Of a stretch of 64,000 bases of DNA, positions 1 to 11,217 are shown piece after piece. The stretch comes from Tricholomella constricta (Eukaryota; Basidiomycota; Agaricomycetes; Agaricales; Lyophyllaceae): positions 744,001-808,000 of the forward strand of contig JAACJP010000008.1 of the NCBI GenBank assembly GCA_013368375.1, read 5' to 3'. A model generated the notes under the pieces. It made no database searches and was not told where the DNA came from. It worked only from the letters and a program-made list of their open reading frames with translations. Every line of letters starts with the position of its first letter. Position 1 is the first letter of the stretch. Made by a program: the position numbers and the translations under genes.

Positions 1-690
1 GGCGTGAGGTACGATAAGCATCTGCGAAGAAGTGCGAGGCCATACACATGAAAAAGGGAGAAGGCGTGACTTGGCAGCTGACCGCACACCCTGTACAACG
101 TGAGGCACGACATCTGGTCGTAGTATGGGGGTAAAGTTCACCGACGAGCGAAGGCCCGGTTAAACACGGTCAATGTGCGTAGTGATAAACACAATATTCA
201 CCCGGTATGTTTACAGCACCGCATGGCGCTCTGCGCTCGGCCAGACATCTCCTGCGTCCACTGTGTGCATACTGCCGCACATCCTCAACGGGAAGCATTT
301 ACTCATGTCATGTTGATCAATATCACGAATCCGCAGTGAAGAAGGATAAAATTTCCGTTGTCCTGGTGCGTAGATCGTGCATCGCGACATGTTTACTGAG
401 ATGCAAGCGCACTGTTCGAAGGCGTAGATAAATATAAATTTCGTTCTACCACTGGCATGATTTGTAGCCATGATATTACCATTGATGGCTCGCTCATGAT
501 CAATGATTGGCACAACGGTTCTCGTCCGCAAAGAACTCGGATTTCAGGACGTCGTTCTTCCCCTATTCAGCACCATCGGTATTATCGGGCAATACCCGCG
601 ATTTTCTCATCATAATAGGGATTTCCGAACCTGTCACGCAGAGTCTGTCCGACTTCGATTCCCGCCATTCCACCAGCTTGTTGAGGTGTG
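1..690. other. No gene recognised upstream of the amidohydrolase
   Basis: I find no conserved protein, tRNA or repeat here. Only short overlapping open frames without family resemblance are present on both strands. The right end must hold the promoter and leader of the amidohydrolase gene that starts near 691. A gene reaching in from outside the window cannot be excluded. Confidence 0.5.
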
Positions 691-2387
691 ATGTCCACTC
701 GGCTACCATATTCATCGCTCAACAGGGACATCAGACCGACGACCGATAGACAGCCTATAGCTACTTCGCTGACTATCAAAAATGTTCGACTACCCCATGC
801 AGACAAGGGTCTATCGTCCAAGCTTTGGCGGATAGAGTGTCGCGATGGCCGAGTTCATGAAGTTTCTTCATCGCAAGCCCTCGAAGTCAGCGCTGATCAT
901 CACATTGATGGGGAAGGGAGCATCCTGTTGCCGTCGTTAGTCTCCCTAATCCTTCATGCGCTCGTGGTATTTGACGCGGTTGCGCCGATGATATTTAAGG
1001 TTATGCCATTCGCATATACACCTGGACAAGTGCTTCATACTCGACAGATGTAATATTATCTCGGGGTAGGATGTCTGCATCTTTGGGACGCGTCCTTATT
1101 CAGTTTACGCCAATGATCTACATCAGCCATTTCACCGAAGCTTTGGAAACAACTGGGAAAGCGAAGGCAGCCTTTCCTCTCGATCTAGATGACCTCTTTG
1201 ACCGCGGCGCACGACTGATTCGAGAGAGCGTCCAGTGCGGAGTCACATCCATGCGCGCGCATGTCGAAGTCGACAAGATCGTAGAGTTCTCTTGCTTGAA
1301 TGTAGCTCAGGCACTGCGAAGCAAATTCGAACGCATCTGCGATGTGCAAATTGCAGGCAGGTTCCTTTTTTACTCAAGTCCTCGGGCGTGGGCGCTTGTC
1401 AGCGTTCATAACGCGTTTTTCATTTCAGTCTTCGCTCAGGAACCTCTGTTCGATGCTGCCGGAGACACCGAACCCGGAGTAAACCTCAAGTTCCTCCAGG
1501 AAGCCTTGCGAAGGGATGGTGTCAGCGTTGTGGGTTCTGCGCCATATGTAGAACCTACAGTGGAACAGGCAAAAACGAACATAGCGCTTATCATGGCTGC
1601 GGCGGACGAGCGTAGCATGCACGTTGATTTTCACCTCGACTATAATCTCGACCCGAACTCTGAGCCGCTTATCTATGAAGTTATATCCCAGGCGAGAAAA
1701 AACGTGGACCAGTGGACGCGTCCCAATCACGACGGGCATCCTAACAGTAGGATCACTATCGGCCACGCGACGCGCCTGCAGCTGTTCACCCCAGAAGAGT
1801 GGCACGCGCTCGCAGAAGCCATGAAAGGCCTCCCGATCACCTTGGTCGGGCTACCGCAATCCGATTTTTATATGCAGGGTAGAGGGGACCATGAGAAGCC
1901 ACTGGGAGCTCCTCGAAGCACCTTGCGCGTGCCTTATCTCCTGAACAAATACGGTATTGAAGTGGCCATGGGCGTCAACAACGTCCAGAATGCGTTCACG
2001 CCACAAGGGTCGCTGGATCCTCTTGCGCTCTGCTCGTTCGGCGTGGCCGTCTTTCAGACTGCGACGCAAGCCGATATTGAAACACTTATTGTGCGTATCG
2101 CATACTTTTACCCACGTTAGGGCTACGCGCAGCGATCATGACCGTTTGTTTCTTGCATCAAGCGATCTGTGACATTGACATCGAAGCGCGCCCTCGGTGA
2201 GGGTGGGGCGAGCATGGATTTGTTCCCTGTGATAGGCGACCCCGCGGATTTCGTGATCCTCCATTCTGCTGGTACGCTCCGATCGGCGGTCCTCAATCCT
2301 CCCTTTGATCGTACGACCATCCGCGCGGGCACAGTGGTCGCGCGCAGACGCGCTAGCACGTGGATGCTCGGCACTGACGAACAGTGA
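691..2387 (+). CDS. Cytosine-deaminase-like amidohydrolase
   Basis: Predicted metal-dependent hydrolase of the amidohydrolase superfamily (cytosine deaminase-like, TIM barrel); the substrate is not evident. Five exons join in frame: 691-935, 1000-1065, 1127-1356, 1429-2090 and 2163-2387, giving 475 residues. Motifs seen are the metal-binding HxH in CHSHIHLDKCF (formed across the first intron), MRAHVEVD, HVDFHLDYN, the histidine in ITIGHATRL and the late aspartate in TPQGSLDP. The third intron (1357-1428) has a GC donor (GCAGGT) and an AG acceptor; no GT donor nearby keeps the frame. The first ATG in frame is at 691 and gives about 30 residues before the conserved IKNVRL strand, so an upstream exon or later start is possible. 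Its 3' end faces that of the RGS gene. Confidence 0.85.
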
Positions 2388-2872
2388 CACGGCGACAATG
2401 ACACGTTGGGTGCTCTGGTGGGTCCCCAAATTTTCACCTATTCACTTCCCTCTCCCAGAGTACGTCTTCCCTTGATTCACAAATTTTTCACCAATGCAAG
2501 GTAGCTCCTCCAAGGAGTATATTACTGGTTTGAGTGCGACCCGAGACTTCGGTGCACAGGGCTCGATATCAATTCAATAACTTTGGCTTCGGGTGATATA
2601 TCAGTACAGAGTATACGGCGGGTAATATGTGTAAATGACTAACGAGTGACAATATGCAATTGAAAGTTCATGTGCAATGATAAACGAGAGACAAGGGGAA
2701 GGAGGGAATAAGTACATATGAAGGACGGTGCTTCAGAGCAAGTGCCTAACAGTTGAATTTAGGGGGGGGGCATGATCGCCCATCGGGCTCAAAATAGAAC
2801 CATCTATGAGGCGTATTTGGATCAATGTATCATTGTGAAGAGGCAGAGGAAAATGGCGAAGCCACACGGCTA
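2388..2872. other. Intergenic region between convergent 3' ends
   Basis: This 485-bp stretch separates the stop codons of the amidohydrolase (+) and the RGS protein (-). It is AT-rich, with a run of nine Gs near 2761-2770. It should hold the two 3' untranslated regions. No gene was seen. Confidence 0.6.
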
Positions 2873-4542
2873 TCAGTGAGCGATCGGCACGGCCAAGAGG
2901 CTCCCAAGGACGACCCAAGTTATGACAAAGGATATTGCAGCAGAGCGCACCACGATCTCCCACTGGCCCCTAACGACAACAGGACTTAGGATGCGTGTGA
3001 GGGACGAGAACGCCGGCACGGCCTTCACCATCTTGAATTGCTTCCTCACAGCGGCTACGCCCTTCTCCTGGTGCTGGCGGCGCTGTGTGGTGGGATTCGC
3101 AGTAGACTTTGGCCGTCCTTGGCCGAAGCTGCTCCTGGGCGAGGCTGTGGCGTTGGTTTCAGCTGCAACTTCGCGACTGACAACCAGCCATTTTCGAATG
3201 TTGCACCTGAGTTGAATCTGTTCGAGGAGTGTTGATGCGGAGAGCTTTAAAAGAGGGGGGACATCAGATTTGATCTCGAGGATTTCGTGGTCTGCTGATG
3301 GTAATATATTGGGGAGAGATCGGCAGTGCCCTGGCGAGCGATGGGGTAGAGCATCGAAGTCGAAAGGGGACATGGGCTGGCGCTCTTCTGGGAGCCTTGG
3401 TATATCGTAGTCAGAGTCGGAATCGACGGTCGAGTCATATGGGTGAATGAATGCGGCGGTATTCGTGAACAAAGAATCAACACAGTGGACGTCGTCGACT
3501 TTGGCAGGGAAAGTAAAATTGGGATCTGCAGCGATCGGACTGGTGGCTGGACCATCTACGGGATCAGTGTCATAGTAGGCAGCGGAAATTTCAATTCTTG
3601 GATTTGCCATTTCGTACGATGACCCCGAGCAAGAACTCCCACTGCAGGACCCAGAGGACATTGTTGAAGAAGAAATGGTTGAGGTACGGGAAAGGGCGTG
3701 ATCGACAATATGGGCTGGGCTAGGTGGGACTATGGACAGGCGAGGTGGCTGCATCAGGGGGATGACCATGTTTGGTGGTGGGGGTGGAGCAGTTATGGGT
3801 AAAGATATTGGCTGCTTGCTCAAAGGTCGTGGTTTGGATATGGGTGGCCGCACCAGCTCAAACTTGTGAAGTTGCCGTAAGTCGCCAAAGACGTAGACTC
3901 CGAGGCAGATACCATTGAGCGCAGCGAGCAGGATCGTGAGTCCTATCCACATACCCGGAAACGCTGCCAGACGGCTCCAACGCGTGTCGTTATGGGTGAA
4001 ATTGATTACTATAGGCGGAAGGGCACCCAGTAGACAGAAGACGACACCAGCAATGATACCGCAGAGTACGCGATTGTTGCCCACATTGTTGAGTTGCGCG
4101 TTAACAAATCGGCCGAGGCATTTCTCTAACGTCCTATGCGTCTCCTGGGAAACCTCGTGGAAGATTATGGGATCGGGATGCTGGCAGTGGGCGGGGGCAT
4201 GGAAAGGGGCGAGGATGTCAGAGGGCAGATCCAGTTCGTAGGTGGAATTGGGCATGAAGAAAGTTTGCTTAGCTCGCGCGTAGAACATGGCTAACTGTGA
4301 TGAACAAGGCGTGGGTAGCTGGTCTCGATACTGTCCAGCCATTTGTCTCTGTGCTTTACACGCGCCGGCCCATTGGTGATATTTCGCCGTGTACTCCTTC
4401 AGCCAGAGAGTGAAGTAGCTACAATAGTTTTTGTCAATGCTCCCACAAATGATCGTCGCGCTGCTTACAGATTTTCTGGGCAATTCTCGACGTATAACAA
4501 CCATTCCTGATAACAACGGATCTCAGGAATATTGACAGACAT
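2873..4542 (-). CDS. RGS-domain membrane protein (RAX1-like)
   Basis: Two exons (4469-4542 and 2873-4418, 50-bp intron) give 539 residues. The splice restores the RGS signature NLYFTLWLKEY. The RGS-like segment occupies roughly residues 1-170 and includes HPDPIIF and FVNAQLNNVG. It is followed by two predicted membrane helices (about 170-240), a long Ser/Pro-rich linker, and a third helix at the C terminus after RGQWEIV. This layout (N-terminal RGS, helices near GIIAGVVFCLLGA and GMWIGLTILLAAL, C-terminal anchor) fits the fungal Rax1/RGS membrane family linked to polarity and bud-site marking. GTPase-activating activity is not implied by sequence alone. The start ATG at 4542 begins directly with the RGS helix. 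Confidence 0.7.
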
Positions 4543-5209
4543 ACTGAGGCTTGAGAAATACCTCAAAGTCCTTCAAGCCTAGAGAACGAACGAGTGCCGG
4601 CAATCAGATTGGGTACAATAAATAGACAGGAAAAATATTACCGAGGGGCGGTAGGTGTTTCCTGTCTAAAACATCTTCAAGGCGAATTCTGATCAGTGGA
4701 GTAACTTGGAGAAAACAATCGTGAGCTATATCTCAAGGAAGAAGTGGGAGATTTATGTACCACCACACGATCTGACTTTGCCGACGGCTGGAGGAGGGTT
4801 GCATATGCGAATCTGGTGAAGGTAAAGAACTGGGTGAACTAGGAACAGAAAATGACACGCACTGGTAGGGCGAGAAGGGCTTTTAGTGTTGGCTTGTAGG
4901 TCGTAGGCTGGGTCTCCTGTCGCTGAGCAGCCATGGGGCGGGGAGCAAGAAGGAGAAAGGAGTGGAAAGGTGGGATTATGAGTAGGCCGAGGGAGGCAAG
5001 AAGGACATGGTGCGGACGGGACAAGACTTCGGAGTCGATCAACAAATAGAGTGTCAAGCGATATAGGGTCATCTTCTCATTGATTAAGTTGTATGGCTTT
5101 CCCATCCTGACTCTGGGACCCGAATAACCAAATTCCACGTTATCCATCTAATCTTGCTGCCATCGCGTCTCCTGCTCCACCTAGACCTGGTCCTGGTCAA
5201 TCCGTTTCA

Positions 5210-6018
5210 ATGCCTGTGCCCAGTTCAAGGAACAGATCCGAACAGGTAAGTGCGCCCAGCAGGCCATTGGTGGTCAGGAACACGTTTACAAATGCTCCCA
5301 TGCATCAACTTGTTTTCACCGGCATATTTCCATATTACTTACGGCAACCTTCTCTCCCTCACCCTGCTTTGCAGAGGTCGTCACCCGACCTCCTATTTCA
5401 ACTCCACTCCCTAGCAGTCTGTTATTAGCCTGACCTTTCTGCGGTCTCTAATCAAGAGGTACATGACCAGGTTGCAAAGTCCATTCAACCCCTTATTCTC
5501 TTGCCATGTTTTGTGTCTTTTATTTGTACCTGTCAATCCGTGGGATTCTTACAGTATGCCAAAATTCTCTCCTTCCTTCGCCTCGCATTGGGGGTGTGTC
5601 GTTAACGTTAATATCATACACTGGCTTTCATATGAGGTATCTTTGTCCATCAATTCAATCTTCATGTCACTTCTACCACATCACCTATCCTTCTTCCATT
5701 CCCTTCGACAGCTCGCACCTTCTTATCAACGAGGGACCACAATGCCGGATGTTCTATCCATCCAACTGATCGATCGTCCATACAACACGCGGGCTCAGAT
5801 ACCGCGAAATACAATAGCCCTACTCAATTTGCAGATTATTTCGCGCCAGATTATTTCTTGGTACCCAGGCACACTCACTGATGGAGCCCATGGTCACTGG
5901 TGCAATGAAAAGGTGTTGGCGGAGATGTCTGAGTCATAAAACGGCAGGAGCAGTGGCAAGAGAGTAATGAACAGACACATGAGAATTACAATTCAGAAAA
6001 TAGCAGCGGTTCGAGTGA
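5210..6018 (+). other. Possible spliced low-complexity gene or relic
   Basis: Weak candidate. An ATG at 5210 opens a short Pro/Ser-rich segment (MPVPSSRNRSEQ) ending at a good donor GTAAGT. A later segment after an AG at about 5372 reads VVTRPPISTPLPSS. Another, after the acceptor CGACAG near 5713, reads HPTDRSSIQHAGSDTAKYN and then QFADYFAPDYFL. A final segment after GGCAG near 5946 reads EQWQESNEQTHENYNS and stops at about 6018. The composition looks coding, but I could not join one convincing reading frame and know no homologue. It may be a rapidly evolving gene or a decayed one. Confidence 0.2.
5815..5861 (+). repeat. Left arm of a 47-bp inverted repeat
   Basis: This arm starts TAGCCCTACTCAATTTGCAG and matches the reverse complement of 6199-6245. 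The first 28 bases are identical and the rest differs by a small shift. The arms are separated by 337 bp. It could be a remnant of a small inverted-repeat element or a hairpin-forming site. Confidence 0.7.
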
Positions 6019-6198
6019 ATGACCGTCAGTGGTATTGAATTCGTCTCAGGGTGAATATAGAGGACACGCTGAACGGTGGTCAGAGTAGAACCGAAAGTCT
6101 TCACCATCGGCATCAGTCGGCATCCCGTTCAGGAAGCCTTGTTCAAAGTCAGGCAGAAGTCTACTGTCTTATCAGGTTCGTGCCATGCTCACTTCCAG

Positions 6199-6245
6199 CC
6201 AAGAAAAATAATCTGGAGAAATAATCTGCAAATTGAGTAGGGCTA
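6199..6245 (-). repeat. Right arm of the 47-bp inverted repeat
   Basis: Reverse-complement partner of 5815-5861: 28 identical bases, followed by CCAGATTATT-type sequence with a two-base expansion in the T run. No target-site duplication was obvious beside the arms. Confidence 0.7.
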
Positions 6246-6770
6246 ATGGCTGTGGGTTCGCGTTTTCTTCGTTCGGAAGTATGAGCTTCCGGACCAGCCC
6301 CGTGTACCATAACAATGGAGCTCAAATGGAAGACCTATGTCATTGATGACGTTGAAGTTTCTCGTTCAAGTATTATACCAACCTTCACAAGACCATGCTG
6401 AAAGTCCTAGCATGAGAATGTGGCGTCAGGGAGCGTCTAAAACTCAAAGTTGAAACAGAGAAGCCTGTCGGTATCTCGTCTCAAAAAACCACACCGCCAA
6501 TTCGAGCTTTGAGTTTGAACATCTCCGCAATAAAGTTCTGCTTGATGTTCCGTCGTGTCCTCGCATGGTTGAAAAAGGCTTGACGCAATCTACGATTATC
6601 TAGATGTAGGAGGCTCGGCCGCCCTTTATCATCGTGGACGATACACGCGCAAGTACTCCACTCAAGCGATCCCATGTAACCACATCAAAGCGTTAACGTG
6701 ACCCGAATTTCGCCCTCACGAGACGCGCCGGCGTTTGCAACACCCGAAGACAAATGGTTCCAGAGACGCG

Positions 6771-8764
6771 CTACACCGCCTTGCGTTCATTTTGGGAAGG
6801 AATCTGTTCGGCGCCTGGCTGGGTCTTGGATTTCAGCGGGGCGCCCGTTGCAGGTGCAGTTGCATTTGCGGGCTGAGGCGTCGCCTTTGCAGTAGCATTC
6901 GGGCTACGCCAAGTATTCACGACTGTGACGTTCGTCGCAAACTTGAGCTCCTTAAGCCCCAGGTCTTCCAACGATGCCGCTGGTTGCGTCGCCTGTGGCA
7001 ACCAGATATTCTGGAACTCGACGTTGCTGACATTCGCGCCAGTGACACCCCTGATCAGAGGGGCAGTTCCCGAGGTGCCCATGACCAAGACGTTCTTGAC
7101 GTGCACGTCGCTGATGGGTCCGACGCCGACTTTTCCGTCTTCTACGAAGAGCGCAAGCCATGACCCGACGATGCCGCCAAGGTGACTGGTGGTGAAGCTG
7201 GTGGACTTGATGATCATGTTCTCAAATGTAACGTTGGTTGCGCTGCCCCTGCCCCACTGCGTGGGAGTGGAGAGTGTCAGCAAGGAGAGGAGAGTTGGGT
7301 TCGGGATGTACCTTCTTGTGTATGCCCATGCCGACAGCGGCCTCGTACACGGTGCTTGCGAAGAACTTGATGTTCTTTTGGTCCGCCATGGCGCCTTGCC
7401 CGACTTTGAAGCCATAATTGCCTGTCCAGGCCAAGCAGTGCTGGAAAGTGATATCCGTTGAATTCTGGAGGGCACCAGGCCACGCGGGGACCGTGGCGCT
7501 GGCAGGCTTGGACGCTTTTGTCGTGAACGTATCGGCCACTGAAATAGCAATGGCATCGCTAACGGTGACGCTGTGATGTACACAAATCAATATATAGCAC
7601 AATCGGATATTAAGTATAACAAACTTTTGAGATTCCACGACATCGACCGAGCCATTCTGGGAAACGTGGTGCATGGTCAGAAGATAGCAGGCTTCCAGAA
7701 AATCATTTGCTCACATCCAACATATCCTTCAAGCGGTTGAAGACCTTCAAGTTGCGGATGTCGACAGCGTTAGACCTCACAACATTGAACGCCGTGCTCC
7801 CAGATTCGCGCAGAATGGGACCATCGAACGTGAAATTACTGGTCATCACCGCCACGACACTGCTAGGCGCAAACTTCGCGTCCTTGTACGCGTAGGCATT
7901 GGCGTCGATCGTCCCACGTCCAAAGACCTTGACATCCGTCGAGTTGTGCGCAGTCGAGATCCAGTACGTGCCCGCGCGGCCCTCCCCGTCCTTCACCCAA
8001 TGCTGGGTGTAGTCCTTTGGATGACCCGTGAAACGCAAGACCGCACCCGGAGCGAGATAGAGCGATGTCTTGGACGGAAGGACAAGATTGCCGACAAGGT
8101 AGACACCAGGCGGGACGTAAACGATAGGGTCCGCCCGTTTGCTCTGGCTGGCGTCGGCGATGGCGGCATGAAACGCGTGGGTCGTGAGTCGTTTCCCGAG
8201 CTTGTCCGCCTTGTATTGCCCGGACACGACGTTGAAGATGTTCGGCCCGGTAGAGGGGGGTATGAACGTTTCCAATGGATCGACGGCGACGACAAGCTCA
8301 CGGAGGCCCTCGATCTTTAAAATGAAATACTTGTGGTCCTTAATGTACCAGGTGAGCGTGTTCTTGTGCAGCTGCGGCTTATTGTCGTAATCGAAACGCG
8401 AGGAGACGATGCTTATTTTCTCGATTGGGACCTTCCCGCGTACCGTGACCGCGATTTTGGCCCCGTTGCCAGCAGAGAAATGCGCGAAGTCATAGTCATC
8501 ATGAGCTGGTTTTAACGTTCGATCAATTTGAAAATGACCCGAATTGATTGAAACCTGCCTAGGACTGCCACCCTCCGACCCCCGGCCCTCAGGCGAAATC
8601 CATCCGATCGTTTATACAGTGCGGAAGGTTCGTACACCTGTACTTTGGCAAAACAGAACGTTGCCAGAGTCAGGAGGAGGAATGCTACATGAATGACTCT
8701 AAGCCTTTAGTGAACCTATTATCTTCAGGAACATCATACCTGCACAGCGGCATTGCAGAACCAT
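6771..8764 (-). CDS. Secreted GH28-type pectin-lyase-fold hydrolase
   Basis: Predicted extracellular polysaccharide hydrolase (glycoside hydrolase family 28, right-handed beta helix), probably acting on pectic or related polymers. Six exons join in phase: 8740-8764, 8559-8696, 7715-8505, 7625-7656, 7312-7570 and 6771-7256, giving 576 residues. The N terminus reads MVLQCRCAVIHVAFLLLTLA, a signal peptide. Family motifs include DPIVYVPPGVYLVGNL, LYLAPGAVLRFTG, GRGTIDANAY, DNGSVDVVESQN and GNYGFKVGQGA. The second intron (8506-8558) uses a GC donor (GCAGGT) and AG acceptor; only this join links RVAVL to AHDDYDFAHFS. The C-terminal tail is Ala/Pro/Thr-rich. The first 25-nt exon is the least certain part. 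The exact substrate cannot be told from the sequence. Confidence 0.85.
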
Positions 8765-9697
8765 GATGAAATCGATGCAAGCAAGAGGGGTAGTTTATTC
8801 AAGACCGGCTTGAATGGGCGACTCAGAAGCGCATGCCATACATTTATACAAGCGTTCAGTTAAGCGTTTGATGGCATCATACCAGGGGAAGAGAACATAT
8901 TCGCGTTTGAGCTCCATCAACACAGCTTTCTGATCGTAAAACCTGCGACTGGTCTATACAGGCAAGAGTTCTTCGATTAGTCTGCAGTGGTGAGGTGCGA
9001 CTTCCAAAAAAATCGTAAAAAAAGCTGAATCCCATACCTGTAGTTGCGAAGACATGCGTATGACCAACGGGGAATGAAATAATTGCATAGATCACTGATG
9101 CGGCATTGTGCGCGAGAATGAAACAATTTGTTCGATTTTCCCATCATTCAGGTTCCGCTGAAAAAGATCCATGATGCGTAGAAACGCTCAAGGACAGTGT
9201 TGGCTAGGCGTCGGATACACTTGGCAAGGGTCGACCTGTTCGAGTAGGTCACGCTCGAAACGCGTCATATGGGCCGCAGCCACGCGTGCAGACCTTTGAC
9301 TTGGGAGGGAGGCCAGACATTGACCTGGCGCAACGCATTTAAGAGATGACCGAGCGCAAGGGAGCAAGTCGTAATAAACCTCGTAATTAAAAGACGAATG
9401 CCATGCCTCAGGGACTCTTTCGGTACGGCGCGAGGCTGTGGCCTTAACCATATCGTGAAATGCCACATCTACCGAGGCACACCACTAAATCAATGATATC
9501 AGAAATATAAGTTGGCGTGACGCACCTGATGCTCATAAGGGTGTAAGCGCATAGAAAACATCTGGAACATCGTTAGGTCAGTAACCGATGCCCAAAACCT
9601 CCTTACCAGTCCCTAGGCCTTCTCGATGTAAAACATGCCACTGAAATGAAAAGTACAGATTGTGATCACCAAAAAAAATACATGGTCCTCATCCATT
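8765..9697. other. Intergenic region between GH28 and capping protein genes
   Basis: This 930-bp stretch should hold the promoter of the GH28 gene and the 3' region of the capping-protein gene, both on the minus strand. An open frame at 9188-9466 (-) has no recognisable domain and no supporting splice structure. No gene is called. Confidence 0.5.
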
Positions 9698-11018
9698 CTA
9701 CGCATTCCCAAACGCACCCTTACTCGACGTAAGTTCCGCACCCAACTTATATCCCAGCACCTACAGCAAAGCCTCAATGCCCCAATCTCTCGCAAAACAA
9801 CACCGAGAGACTCACCTTGTCCCAATCTATCTTTTGTCTTGTCATCGGCAGCGCGCGCCGCAGGCCCTTGAACGTCTTCTCCCCCATCTCATGGTACGTC
9901 TCGTTCAGTGACCTCTGATAGTGCCCCTCCTGGTCCCCGATGAGCGCAAGGATCTTGGACGCGGCTGCGCTGGGCGTGGCTGTCACCACGGCCGGCGGCA
10001 AGGTCAACGAAAGCTCGTGGGTTGTGGCTAGTTGCACCTGAGGTTTGTACCGCGTCAGCAGGATCGTGATACGAGGGGAGAGGGGCAACGAACATTCCCT
10101 TGCTCGTAGTAGTGCACGTTCACGAGGATGCGTCCCGTCACCGTATTGTCGCTCAAATCAACGATGTACTCTGACCGCCACCGCCCCGACCTATCGATAC
10201 CCGACGCTTAGCACCGCGGCGCACGCAATGCAGAAACAGAAACAGATATAGAAACACACCAGTAGTTTGTGGGGTTGTACTTGTTCGCGACGATCTGGAT
10301 AATGAACCGGTTGGGCACGCCGGGCGTCACGAACACCGAGCCCACGCCCTCCAGGAAGTGTGCTAAAAGATACGATATCACCGCCGTTTCCAGCGCGTGC
10401 CTGCGCACCATAAGCATCGACATACGTCAGCGTCCGAATGCCTGTGCAACGCGTTATGCAACGCACCGGAAAGGCTCAGAATCAGGGTCAGGCTCGACCG
10501 TCCGCGAGTCCGAGGCTTCCTGCACGGACGTTAGCACACACAGAAATGGTCGCGAACAAAAAAAAACACGCACGAGACCGATGTGGTTGAACACGAAGCT
10601 CGTCTTGGACCTCGGATCGAGAAACCTCTGCTCCGTCTCCTCCGCTCCGTCCTCTGCAGCAGCAGGAATGCGCGCGGCCTCGCTGATGATGGACTGGAAT
10701 CCAGTAGTTCAGACCAAGTAAGTACGGGTGAGGGACCGCGCGCGGAAGAGGGGGGAGGAGGGTAGTCACCTGGTGATCGGCGCCAGGAACGTCGACGACG
10801 ATGAACTGCGCGAGATTGTACTCGGTGAGCGCGGGGAGGATGCCGTCCTTGAGCAGATCGTCGTCCGAGATTATGTTGCGCACATCTAATCAGGGTTGCG
10901 TTGTGAGTTCGAGTCGATGGGGTCAGAGAGGGAGGGGCAGACCGTTGAGGACGTCGTTGATCTCGCCTGGAGGAGACTGCAGCAGGAAGTTGGAGGCAGC
11001 TTGGATCCTTTCGTCCAT
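9698..11018 (-). CDS. CAP1: F-actin-capping protein subunit alpha
   Basis: Alpha subunit of the heterodimer that caps barbed ends of actin filaments, acting in the cytosol at cortical patches. Eight short exons (10943-11018, 10770-10885, 10574-10693, 10467-10519, 10260-10400, 10094-10190, 9816-10037 and 9698-9760) join in phase to 295 residues, close to the usual 270-290. Recognisable blocks are FLLQSPPGEINDVLND near the N terminus, RSKTSFVFNHIGLEASD, NKYNPTNYWSGRWRSEY, VNVHYYEQGNVQLAT and NETYHEMGEKTFKGLRRALP toward the C terminus. The last exon adds a short tail ending KGAFGNA. The start ATG at 11018 gives the family N terminus MDERIQAASNFLL. Confidence 0.95.
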
Positions 11019-11217
11019 GGTGAGCAAAACCGTGACTGCGCCGTCGACTCGGACAACCAGTGGACGCGATGGCCTTCGGGAACTACCGAATCGCCAAGGT
11101 TATCTTATTTATCCTCACACCACATGCATGCAATTGAAAGGAATGCTGTATTCAATGCAATAACCTGTACGCTCTACTTTTAACTTATTAAGTACAAGTC
11201 CACATCTCATAGCCCTA

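Larger units (their letters stand above)
4543..6770. other. Gene-poor stretch with an inverted repeat and coding-like fragments
   Basis: No conserved protein was recognised in this 2.2-kb region. It holds the divergent side of the RGS gene promoter and the 3' flank of the GH28 gene. Proline/serine-rich coding-like fragments occur on the + strand between about 5130 and 6020, with plausible splice sites, and a 47-bp inverted repeat lies at 5815-5861 and 6199-6245. Both are listed separately. Confidence 0.5.

Noticed and set aside
5463..5939. 158-codon plus-strand frame in the gene-poor stretch
   Set aside because: It runs through apparent introns of the weak candidate gene, has no recognisable domain and shows no conserved composition.
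9188..9466. 92-codon minus-strand frame upstream of the capping protein 3' end
   Set aside because: No domain, no splice partner and ordinary intergenic context; kept only as intergenic sequence.
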